Below are positions 9,002 through 16,623 of a stretch of DNA of 64,000 bases, piece by piece. Each line of letters begins with the position of its first letter. Within the stretch, counting starts at the first letter, position 1. The translations under genes and the position numbers were made by a program. The notes beneath the pieces were generated by a model. That model saw only the letters and a program-made list of their open reading frames with translations, had not been told where the DNA came from and searched no databases. Origin of the DNA: Methylobacterium brachythecii (GTDB lineage Bacteria; Pseudomonadota; Alphaproteobacteria; Rhizobiales; Beijerinckiaceae); NCBI RefSeq assembly GCF_014196345.1, contig NZ_JACIDN010000004.1:1-64000 (forward strand), in the 5' to 3' direction.

Positions 9002-9694
9002 GTCATGGACTCCGTGGCCAAATCTGACCGCTGTCTGAGATGAAGGTTCAACGGGGGCGCAGACGATTTGTTCGGAGGATGAAGTGCGCAAATGCACACG
9101 TTTACGTAACGGATTGTTGCCGCAACCTTCATGTCTCAATTCGGACAGTCGAAGCCGTCACGGAGCCCCGTTGTTAGGGCCGGGTGTTGCTGGCGGCCCA
9201 TCTTCCCTCATGGCCATATGCGGTCGTTGAAAACTGTCCGGCGCTACAAAGGCTGCTACAAAGCTCGCCGATCGAACCTGAGACTTGTCTTGATTTATAG
9301 GGGTCTTTTTGGGCGTTAGGGCAGGGGCGGAAGGGTCTCCCGCTGTCCGCGCCAGAGCGGCTGCCAAGTTTCCGGCCATCCGTCTGGTTTGGTGAGCCAA
9401 GGACGCCCTCGAAACACCGGATTGCGTTGCGTTTCGATCGCACAGGCCGAGACGCGGACAACGTGATCGGTTCTGGAAAATCAGAGCAAGCTTCGAGCGA
9501 AAGCCGTCGGCGCTCCTTCGCAGCCTGTTCCAGGAATCGGCGCCGCGACCTTGCGCCGGGTGCGCGAGAGGCGATGACCTGCGCGATGGATTGCGGCCGC
9601 CACGGAACGGCAGATAGGCGTAGCCGTTAACTCTGAGCTGGAGCACGTCGGCTGTTCCGGCGCGCGCTCACTCCCAGCACGTTAGGACCGCATC
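9002..9694. other. gene-poor region
   Basis: About 690 bases with no convincing coding sequence. Open frames on both strands are Arg/Pro-rich and look like shadows. Two TGTAGC hexamers 12 bases apart on the minus strand (9243-9260) resemble the paired repeats beside the integrase of the island further right, so this may be debris of an integrative element. Confidence 0.4.
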
Positions 9695-9967
9695 ATGTCC
9701 GCTGCGCCCGTCACCATCATGATCGCGACCCCGAAAGGACGGCACCGCCTCGTCGGCGAGAGCGACCGCAACGTGACCCAGCCGGCCGAACAGATTCTTC
9801 GGGCGCTCGGTGCGGATGTCAGGCCGGCGATCTTCTGGGTCGAGTGCGAGGACAAGACTGTCCAATCGGTGCTGACGAGCTACCTGTCCGGAGTGAAGGC
9901 CGAGGTTCTCGCCCATTCGCGAAGGAAGGGGACCTTCCAGTCGAAGGGCGGCAGGGGCTTTTCGTAA
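9695..9967 (+). CDS. hypothetical protein, 90 aa
   Basis: A 90-residue frame with AGGA about seven bases before the ATG. The sequence has a plausible alpha/beta pattern: VTIMIATPKGRHRLVG, then QILRALGADVRPAIFWVECED, then a basic C-terminus (HSRRKGTFQSKGGRGF). No family recognised. Base composition fits the host. It stands alone, so the case rests on the ribosome-binding site and the balanced amino-acid content. Confidence 0.48.
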   Translation: MSAAPVTIMIATPKGRHRLVGESDRNVTQPAEQILRALGADVRPAIFWVECEDKTVQSVLTSYLSGVKAEVLAHSRRKGTFQSKGGRGFS

Positions 9968-10060
9968 GGCCGCCTCAGTCAAACGCTTGGTCGGCCCGAG
10001 GCTTCGGCTGTCGGCCCGCTCGGCAGTGATGCCGGGCAGGCCTTCTCAAGCGCGACCGGC

Positions 10061-10321
10061 TTACTGCATCGCCTTCATGATCGCCTCGCTTGAGGACACC
10101 TTGGGATTCGCCCGGCAATAGGCCTTGACCTTGGCATCGATCGCGGCGGCCTGCGGATCGGATTGAAGCATGGCCTTATCCTCGGCCGAGAGGCTGGCCT
10201 GTGCCTGCGCATCGGCCTTGAGGTAGTCGGCACAGCTCATGTCGCCGGTCTGAGCGGCGGCACCGGTCACGAGGGCGAAGCCTGCCAACACGGCGAAAAC
10301 AGTCACGGAAAGCTTGGACAC
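10061..10321 (-). CDS. secreted HdeA/HdeB-like acid-stress protein
   Basis: An 86-residue periplasmic protein. A GTG start preceded by AGGAT leads into a signal peptide (KLSVTVFAVLAGFALVTGAAA). The mature part has two Cys, SCADYLKAD and KAYCRANP, about 40 residues apart, with mostly helical sequence between. This is the layout of HdeA-type chaperones, which bind unfolding proteins in the acidified periplasm and carry one disulfide. The C-terminus SSEAIMKAMQ also fits. The family is likely but divergent; the acid-stress role is inferred. Confidence 0.65.
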   Translation of the reverse strand: MSKLSVTVFAVLAGFALVTGAAAQTGDMSCADYLKADAQAQASLSAEDKAMLQSDPQAAAIDAKVKAYCRANPKVSSSEAIMKAMQ

Positions 10322-10517
10322 GGTGATCCTTGACGCCGCGCCTATGTTCGGAGCGTCCGAACTTTGATCGAGGGCAGCGTGAGGGCTTCAACCCTTACCG
10401 GCGTGCAGTCAAGCTTCCGCAGACAACGGCCAGCTGGCGGCTATCGGGCAGAGTACTCAGTGCGGATCGGCAGCACCGTGTCCGGCGAAGTGACCCGCGC
10501 CGCCAGACAGAGAGATG

Positions 10518-11051
10518 CTACCAGCAGGCGCGCGGAAGGCGGCGCTTCCACCGCTCACCGAGACGCAGTCGCGTGCCGTCGGGCTGAACCCGGCGCAGTG
10601 CGGGCTTCGCCGGCGTCGCCTGCGCCACCGGGCTCACGGTCGGAGCGGCAATCGGAGCGGGTTCGGGTTTGCGCTCGACGGCAGGCGCAGTGTCGATCGG
10701 CAGAGGATGCTTGCGCGGCCTGCCCCTCCGGCGTGGCCCATCCTCGAGGGTACCCTGAGGTGTGGCGCGGCGAACGCGCGGCAGCGGCGGCTCCGGCGTG
10801 AATGCGGGCTCGGGCTCGGGGACCGGAGCCTCCCAGGCGATCAAGCTCGGCAGGACGCGGCGCGGCGTGACCTCGGCCGCCGGGGCGGCTGCGGGCGCCA
10901 GCTCGGCAAACGCTGCAGGCGTTGGCGCCGCCAAGGCTTGGCGGGCCGCTTGAGGCGCTCGCGGCGCCTTGACGGGAATGGTGACGAAGCCGCTTTGGCC
11001 GCTCGACTTGGCTGCGACGGTAAACGACCGCCGCTCGCGATAGCGAGTCAT
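10518..11051 (-). CDS. Pro/Ala-rich protein with an AT-hook-like motif
   Basis: A 177-residue protein, largely disordered by composition (Pro, Ala, Arg), with AGGAAA just before the ATG. The N-terminal 30 residues (MTRYRERRSFTVAAKSSGQS) look folded or basic. Residues 107-116 read RRRGRPRKHP, the core GRP of an AT-hook, which inserts into the minor groove of AT-rich DNA. No other domain is visible. It may be a small DNA-associated protein. A neighbouring AT-rich patch lies about 650 bases away, with no proven link. Codon use supports the frame, but Pro/Ala-rich frames in GC-rich DNA can be spurious. Confidence 0.5.
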   Translation of the reverse strand: MTRYRERRSFTVAAKSSGQSGFVTIPVKAPRAPQAARQALAAPTPAAFAELAPAAAPAAEVTPRRVLPSLIAWEAPVPEPEPAFTPEPPLPRVRRATPQGTLEDGPRRRGRPRKHPLPIDTAPAVERKPEPAPIAAPTVSPVAQATPAKPALRRVQPDGTRLRLGERWKRRLPRACW

Positions 11052-11267
11052 GCTTTTCCTGATGTCGTTGAGATCGGTGAGCGCTGATCTGCGCGCCGAA
11101 CAGCCACATGACCGTTCAAGGACATTTTGTCCAGAAACGGTTGCGATTGAGTTTCCATGCCGGCTGTAGGGCCGATGGTGGTGACGAAGCGCATTTCCAC
11201 GATTGATCTCTTGCTAAAGACATGGCCGCCATGCCTGCCGGCGCGCGACGTCTTGAACAACGAACGA

Positions 11268-11492
11268 TCAATGCGCCGTCCCATCCTCGGCATCCGCCAT
11301 AATGTCTCGAGCGAGAGCGCGCGCGACGTGAACTACCAACGGCCTGAGCGCTTCGAGAAGAACGGGATCGCGAACTTCCTGAGCCGCGCGCCAGAGACCG
11401 ATTGCATGCTCGGCCAAGCGTAGGATCGAGCTCTCGCCCGGATCTTCGCATTCCGGCTCGGGCGACCATGGGGTAGGCCGATGCGTGCTCAT
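11268..11492 (-). CDS. hypothetical protein, 74 aa
   Basis: A 74-residue frame whose central half reads as amphipathic helices (SSILRLAEHAIGLWRAAQEV and LLEALRPLVVHVARALARDI). The N-terminus is acidic and Pro-rich. No family recognised. The natural helix pattern and host-like composition support it; a weak GGCGGA precedes the ATG. A second frame (11048-11293) overlaps its start and is less likely to be coding. Confidence 0.45.
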   Translation of the reverse strand: MSTHRPTPWSPEPECEDPGESSILRLAEHAIGLWRAAQEVRDPVLLEALRPLVVHVARALARDIMADAEDGTAH

Positions 11493-12027
11493 ATCAGTCC
11501 GCCAGCGTTTCGGTGCAGCCGAGCGGTCGAGACAGGGGGCATCGCGACGAGCAGTTCGCTAAACATGGCCCACTCTGCTCACGTCAATCGATCTCAGCAA
11601 GATACAGCCAACGTATCGGCGGCATTTCTATCTTTTGATAAAACATCTTTCCATTTTCGTCGATCACTAAGCCGCTGAGCGGCTGCTGTCTTTTGGTGAT
11701 GATGCCGATTTGCCGCAGTTATACGAGCAAGGCGTCGGAAAAACATCTATAAAATTCGAAATTATTGACTTCAATGATTTTATTAAAAATATATATCTGC
11801 GAAAGCTTCAAAATCAAGCACACAAAAATACAATTATGTATCGCTCCAACAATAAAAAGGCGAAAGAAGTATCGTTAAATCAAAATCTTATGGTGACTGT
11901 TACGCAGCGATAGTAGTCCGATCTGCGGTTCGCTGTGCCGACATCGACCAATAGGGGCCACGGTCGAGCGATCGGAAGCGCTTACGACACGCGCCGCGTC
12001 CAGGCAGATCGCTCCCTCAGCGCGCTC
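11493..12027. other. intergenic region with an AT-rich patch
   Basis: No supported gene. From about 11690 to 11910 the sequence is strikingly AT-rich compared with the rest of the window. It contains a 67-residue frame rich in Asn, Lys and Ile, which I regard as a by-product of composition. The patch may be foreign DNA or a structural/regulatory region. Confidence 0.45.
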
Positions 12028-12399
12028 CTACGGCTCGTTTCGTTCCGTCGGGACATCGTCGGCGAGTGCCATGACGAGGCGCCGCAACTGAGCTTTGCTC
12101 GCACTCTCCGGCAAGCGGTCGAAGGCTTGGGCAAGGGAGATCGCGGCCCTCGACAGAGAGGGCAGGCCCGGCACGTCGTCCGTCGAACCGAGCAACTCGG
12201 CATGGCCGATCCCGAGCAGCCGGGCGATCTCCACGATCTTGCCGGCCGAGATGCGATTGAGGCCCTTCTCGTATTTCTGGACCTGCTGGAAGGTGACGCC
12301 GATCGCGGTTGCGAGCGTCGTCTGCGAGATGCCCGCGAGCTTCCGGGCCGCTGTAATCCGCTCGCCGATCAACCGGTCGGTTTCGGTGACCTGCTTCAT
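12028..12399 (-). CDS. XRE-family helix-turn-helix transcriptional regulator
   Basis: A 123-residue regulator (start taken at MKQVTETDRLIGERI; an ATG 33 bases upstream is in frame). Residues ~8-65 form an HTH_3 domain: RITAARKLAGISQTTLATAIGV, recognition helix TFQQVQKYEKGLNRISAGKIVEIARLLG. This type is very common in Hyphomicrobiales, often with a C-terminal helical oligomerisation segment such as ISLAQAFDRLPESASKAQLRRLV here. It presumably binds an operator near its own promoter; no palindrome could be assigned by eye. The target is unknown. The gene is alone. Confidence 0.85.
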   Translation of the reverse strand: MKQVTETDRLIGERITAARKLAGISQTTLATAIGVTFQQVQKYEKGLNRISAGKIVEIARLLGIGHAELLGSTDDVPGLPSLSRAAISLAQAFDRLPESASKAQLRRLVMALADDVPTERNEP

Positions 12400-12432
12400 G
12401 GCTCTGCGATCCTGGGCCACCCACTCATCCAC

Positions 12433-12780
12433 GTCTCGTCCGGACTCTCAAGTTTCCGTGAGCAGGTCTTTTTTGGATTTCCGGCCGACCTGTTGTCAAG
12501 CCATCTCCGCCGACGACTGAAAAACCTCAGTCGATCTCCCACAAACGGCGCCCGCCGCAGGATTTCGCCCGATCAGACCATGATGACCCGTCCAGCGCGA
12601 CATCTGCAAGGTCTTGCAGCGGCAAAATCGGGCTAGCCCGTATCTGCGTGGTCCAGCCGCGGTGGCCGAAAAAGAATCCCGCGAGCAACCGCAGAAACGG
12701 CCACGCTTCGGTTGGCGTCCCGTTCAGAAACGGTTAAGCTTCAGCTCAAGGGTCGCGAAGCGGCGGGGGAGTGGGTTGCA
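12433..12780. other. intergenic region
   Basis: About 350 bases between the XRE regulator start and a small co-directional frame. No gene or clear repeat seen. Both flanking genes read outward, so promoters for both should lie here. Confidence 0.4.
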
Positions 12781-12918
12781 ATGGCCTCGATCAAAATCCG
12801 CGTGGCCGAAGACGGCACCTGCACGATTTTCCGCAACGGCGATGCGGTGTCCACGGGCCTGACCCGGCCACAGGCCGAGCGCCTCGTTGCCGTGCTACGG
12901 TGGATCGAGCCCGCCTGA
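12781..12918 (+). CDS. small conserved-looking protein, 45 aa
   Basis: A 45-residue protein starting at an ATG preceded by GGGGGAG. It reads ASIKIRVAEDGTCTIF, then RNGDAVSTGLTRPQAERLVAVLRWIEPA: a short beta-hairpin followed by a helix, a credible mini-domain. The open frame extends upstream but the ribosome-binding site favours this start. Function unknown. Confidence 0.48.
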   Translation: MASIKIRVAEDGTCTIFRNGDAVSTGLTRPQAERLVAVLRWIEPA

Positions 12919-13072
12919 GGCGCACGCGTACGCTCACGGAAGCCTTTCTCGCAGCATTCCGAATCGGCGGGGCTAGCGGCATCTGGTCGCCTCAGCGGTT
13001 TCGGTAAAGGTTCGGCGGAACGCCGCGGTCTCCATGACGCTTGTTGCGATGAGCGTTCGATCGGAGACGTCC

Positions 13073-13366
13073 ATGCCCGTATTTCAGATTCGACAAGGCG
13101 CGACTGGAGCCATCCTCTGGACAGGCTCGGCGACGAGCGAGATCCAGGCCCTCGACGCAATGGCCCACGAGGCCGGCTACTACGATCATTCGGACATCCC
13201 TGACGCGGTCAGGCAGGGCGGCCTCGCCGTCGAAACACTCTCGTTCGGCACCATGGCAACGACTGCGAATGCTGCCGGCCGAATCGAAGGCGGGCGCAGC
13301 GGACAGATCTCCGAGCGCGGCGGCTTCGCCCAGCGCCGGAACGAGCCGGTCGCTGTCCAACGCTGA
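13073..13366 (+). CDS. hypothetical protein, 97 aa
   Basis: A 97-residue frame; GGAG stands six bases before the ATG at 13073. The N-terminal 60 residues (MPVFQIRQGATGAILWTGSA, then ALDAMAHEAGYYDHSDIPD) have an alpha/beta pattern of a small soluble domain. The C-terminal third is Gly/Arg-rich and disordered. No characterised family recognised. It is convergent with the next gene. Confidence 0.5.
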   Translation: MPVFQIRQGATGAILWTGSATSEIQALDAMAHEAGYYDHSDIPDAVRQGGLAVETLSFGTMATTANAAGRIEGGRSGQISERGGFAQRRNEPVAVQR

Positions 13367-13386
13367 GACTGCGGAGCGCTCGCCGG

Positions 13387-13617
13387 TCAGCGCGGAGCGG
13401 GAGCGGGGTTCGGCGCAGCCGGGGCCGGAGCCGCCGGATTTTGCGGCGCGGGCGGCATCTGCTGGGGCGCCGGAGATTGATCCTGCGACAGGGTCTGGTT
13501 CGTTTCGGTTTGGATTTTGTCAGCGGTTTGCTGGCTGATCAGCCCGTAGGACACGGCCACGGCAAGAGCGACGGCAACGAGAGCACCGATCAACGCCTTC
13601 TTGAGTTTGTCCGACAT
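13387..13617 (-). CDS. membrane-anchored Pro/Ala/Gln-rich protein
   Basis: A 76-residue protein. The ATG at 13617 follows GAGGGGG and gives MSDKLKK then one membrane segment (ALIGALVAVALAVAVSYGLI, residues ~8-27). After it come a short polar stretch (SQQTADKIQTETNQTL) and a Pro/Ala tail. The topology suggests a short cytoplasmic N-terminus and a periplasmic, wall-spanning tail. Function unknown. An upstream in-frame start would put 19 residues before this membrane anchor. Confidence 0.6.
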   Translation of the reverse strand: MSDKLKKALIGALVAVALAVAVSYGLISQQTADKIQTETNQTLSQDQSPAPQQMPPAPQNPAAPAPAAPNPAPAPR

Positions 13618-13837
13618 CGTCGCGCCCCCTCTCGTCTCATGCGAGAACCATGGGGAGAACGGGTCGAGCGCCATGGCGTTCCTGAAGCTTCAGCCCGGGT
13701 CAGCCCGCAGCCGAGCCAACAATAGCCGGCACGGCGCCCGGAGAAATCGAGTGAACGAGGGCGACGGGCGAGGGACGATGCCGCCTCGGCGCCGTCCCTC
13801 GTTCCAGTCGAGATCGCCCGATCGCGTCCCGGATGAC

Positions 13838-14206
13838 CTACCAGCCCCGATAGGCATAGGGACGGTCCCAATCACGATGCCAGCGATGGGGTTCGCGTCG
13901 GTAGCCATACTCGACCGGGAACGACTGGTAGGCGGGCTCTTCGTACGCGTAGCCGCGGACGATGGGAGCGGGGCGATAGAACGCCACTGGAGCCGGACCG
14001 AAGCCGTCAGCCGGACCGGGTCGCGCATAGCCATAATCCGGGCCTGCATGGGCATCCGAGACAGCCGCACCGAGCAAGGCTCCGGCGGCGAGGCCACCGA
14101 TGATGCCGGCTGCCAAAGCACCGCCTCCGCGAGCCTCCGCAGCGGACGAGGCGAGAACGCCGACGCCGATGAGCGCGGCGGCCGAGAGCACAGCGACTGT
14201 CTTCAT
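13838..14206 (-). CDS. secreted Gly/Tyr-rich protein
   Basis: A 122-residue secreted protein. AGGGGAT precedes the ATG, and the signal peptide is MKTVAVLSAAALIGVGVLAS with a cut near AEA. The mature part has a glycine-zipper-like hydrophobic stretch (ALAAGIIGGLAAGALLGAAV) followed by a Tyr/Pro/Arg-rich tail ending in RDWDRPYAYRGW. Proteins with this plan are frequent in Hyphomicrobiales and have no established role. It may associate with the outer membrane through the glycine zipper. Confidence 0.68.
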   Translation of the reverse strand: MKTVAVLSAAALIGVGVLASSAAEARGGGALAAGIIGGLAAGALLGAAVSDAHAGPDYGYARPGPADGFGPAPVAFYRPAPIVRGYAYEEPAYQSFPVEYGYRREPHRWHRDWDRPYAYRGW

Positions 14207-14906
14207 GGCCTATCCCCTGGAACTCCGAGGAGGCCGGCATCGGATGGGATGCCCGGTCTCTCATGGCGCGGTCGATGTCTTGTGACCGCATGGGAAGAAT
14301 GGCCGGTTGGGCTTGTACCGAGGCTGAAGCGGGCTGGCAGAAACCGTTCAGCTTGAGCCGCGCAAGACTCCCCAGCTCGGGAACAGGGTAGCTTTCGGCG
14401 ACATTTTTTTTCATCGAAGCCGGGGACTGGAAAACCACTCTGGCGGAAGGGGGGGACAATCGGCCCGGCCCTCTAACCTCTAAAAATCAATGACTTAAAA
14501 TAGATTCCCGGCTCCCCAGTGTAGCCGCTTTCAACTCGATCGAGCGGTCGCCTGCACGAACCTCAGTGAAACCGGTTGCACTGGCTTCGCTGCTGAGCAG
14601 ACGATTTAAGTACGAGCCAGTTGAATACTCAAGTGTAGCAGCAATCAACGCGAAAGCGCCGGATATCTTTTGTTTTCAATTTAAAACACCCAGTTGCGCC
14701 GACAATCGGGAACCGATTTGTAACAACCGAACAGCCAGTCGGCGAACTTACACGGAGCACCAACGATTGTCTTCCAGCGCGCTGGGAACTAGCTCTTCCA
14801 TTGCGCTATTCAGCGAGCAAGTCGAACTGGACGAATTCATCCGACGCATCGCTACCTTCTTGCTGGCAGAGAGGCAGATGAGGAGGTGCTGGCATCCTGG
14901 GTCGGC
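14207..14906. other. intergenic region
   Basis: About 700 bases with no convincing gene; the part from 14480 to 14750 is moderately AT-richer than the flanks. The upstream regulatory region of the 13838-14206 gene is included. Nothing else recognised. Confidence 0.4.
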
Positions 14907-16457
14907 TCAGTGCCGCAGGGCAAGCGGCGCCGGGCTAGATGGTACCCTTGGAATCGGTGGGGCCTCAGCGAAGACAGCGCCGATTCCGAGCCAGCTCTGC
15001 TGCACCGCCTGCTTGAGCTGCGGCAGGTCGGAGCCATCGATCATCGCGAGCGGGAAGGTGTCGAGACCGAGCGAGGCGTAGACGTTGGCGCGGGCGTTCT
15101 GCACGGCCGCGTGGGCCAGATCGTACTTCACCTCGGCGATGAGCGTGTTCATCTCTTCGCGGATCAGGGTCTGCTCACTGGCGGACTCGACGGCGGCGGA
15201 GGAGCGCATCTGGCCGACGATGCGGCGCTGGACGCGGCGGAAGTCGGCGGCGGTCTGGAACTCCTTCATCGCCAGCATGTGCCGCACGCGGCTGACATGG
15301 ACCTGGGTCATCACCGCCATGGTCACCGCGAGCGCGCGCTTGTCGAGCAGTGCGTCCTGCGCGTCGATCAGGCCCTGGCGTGCCGGATACTTGAAGACGT
15401 TCATCAGGTTCCAGCTGGCGCGGGCGCCCCAGCCGACCCAGTTCGAATTGTAGAGCAGCCGGTTCGAATCCGCGTTGCCGCCGACGATCAGGTTCATTCC
15501 GGGCAGGAGTTCGAGCAGGGCGGCGGTCGCCTCGCGGCCGTTGATGCGCTGGCGGTAGGCCACCTCGCGCAGCTCCGAGCGGTTTTCCAGGGCGACGCGC
15601 ACGAGGTCGGGATCGGCCACGCCGAGCTTCAGGCCGGCCTCGACGCCCTCCATCTCGGCCAGCCGGAAGGGCAGGTCGGGCGGCAGGTTCATGAGCGCGG
15701 CGAGCTGGCTGCGGGCAACGAGCAGGTCGGTCTCGACCCGCTGAATCTCGCGTTTGATCTCGATCAGTTCGCGCTCGTAGGTCAGCGCCGTGATCGGCGA
15801 GGTCTGACGGTCCTTGTAGAGTTGGCGCGCATTGCCGATGGCGGCCTGGGCGCGGCCTTCGAGCTGGCGCAGGCGGCTGGCGAGACGCTCGCTCGACAGG
15901 GCGCGCCAGTATGCGGTGCGCACGTCTTCGATGATGCGGCTCACCACACGACGGCGGTTTTCTTCCGCGATCAGGACGGTGTCGGCGGCCTGCCGGGCGC
16001 GGATGTAGGACAGCCCGAAATCGAGGATGTTCCAGCTCAGCGAGAGATCCGAAAAGACGTAGTTCTTGTCCTGGCTGTAAGAGGGCTCCAGCGACTGGCG
16101 CTGGGTTAGCACCGAGATCGAGGAACTCGCCGCGTAACTGTCGCGGCCAGCATAGGCGCTGTTGGCAACGAAGTTCGGCAACATCGACGAGTTGGCGAAG
16201 CTCAGCTCCTGTGCGCGCACGGCCGTCTGCATGATCTCGACCCGCTGGTCGAGGTTGTATTTCAGGGCACGGGCGAACGCCTCGTAGAGGTCGATCCGCG
16301 GGCCGGGCAGGGGCTGGTCCGAACCGACGCGACGCAGCTTGTCGGCAGCATAGGCGCCGAGTTCGGCCTGGCCGAGCGGCTCCGGCTTGAGCGTGCAGCC
16401 GGCAACCGTCGCTGCGAGAGCCGTCGCCCCAAGAAGGGCGCAGACGACGCGACGCAT
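14907..16457 (-). CDS. TolC-family outer-membrane efflux protein (lipoprotein)
   Basis: A 516-residue outer-membrane factor. I chose the ATG at 16457 because it gives a lipoprotein signal (MRRVVCALLGATALAATVAGC, lipobox AGC). The mature protein shows the TolC/OEP pattern of long amphipathic helices with two internal repeats: DLYEAFARALKYNLDQRVEI at the start, SLSWNILDFGLSYIRARQAA in repeat one, and ASWNLMNVFKYPARQGLIDA in repeat two. Such proteins form trimeric channels across the outer membrane and work with a membrane-fusion protein and an inner-membrane exporter. It is the last of five co-directional genes and lies behind the giant surface-protein gene, so it is the probable exit channel for that protein. 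Confidence 0.85.
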   Translation of the reverse strand: MRRVVCALLGATALAATVAGCTLKPEPLGQAELGAYAADKLRRVGSDQPLPGPRIDLYEAFARALKYNLDQRVEIMQTAVRAQELSFANSSMLPNFVANSAYAGRDSYAASSSISVLTQRQSLEPSYSQDKNYVFSDLSLSWNILDFGLSYIRARQAADTVLIAEENRRRVVSRIIEDVRTAYWRALSSERLASRLRQLEGRAQAAIGNARQLYKDRQTSPITALTYERELIEIKREIQRVETDLLVARSQLAALMNLPPDLPFRLAEMEGVEAGLKLGVADPDLVRVALENRSELREVAYRQRINGREATAALLELLPGMNLIVGGNADSNRLLYNSNWVGWGARASWNLMNVFKYPARQGLIDAQDALLDKRALAVTMAVMTQVHVSRVRHMLAMKEFQTAADFRRVQRRIVGQMRSSAAVESASEQTLIREEMNTLIAEVKYDLAHAAVQNARANVYASLGLDTFPLAMIDGSDLPQLKQAVQQSWLGIGAVFAEAPPIPRVPSSPAPLALRH

Positions 16458-16623
16458 CCGCCTACCGCCAGAATGACGATTCAGCACCATGAACCCGGGC
16501 ATCCCGTTCGCTTCGGTCGCGTTCGGGAATCCCCCCGGAGGCACACTCTCGCGACACCCGGATTGTTGATCCGTTAAGGTAAACGAAGCGTCAAACCCGA
16601 GGGTCGCGCCTGTCCCACTCCGA

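Noticed and set aside
11048..11293. 81-codon minus-strand frame
   Set aside because: It overlaps a better candidate gene at its start and has no clear ribosome-binding site or structure.
11710..11913. 67-codon frame in the AT-rich patch
   Set aside because: Asn/Lys/Ile-rich by composition, no ribosome-binding site and no recognisable pattern.
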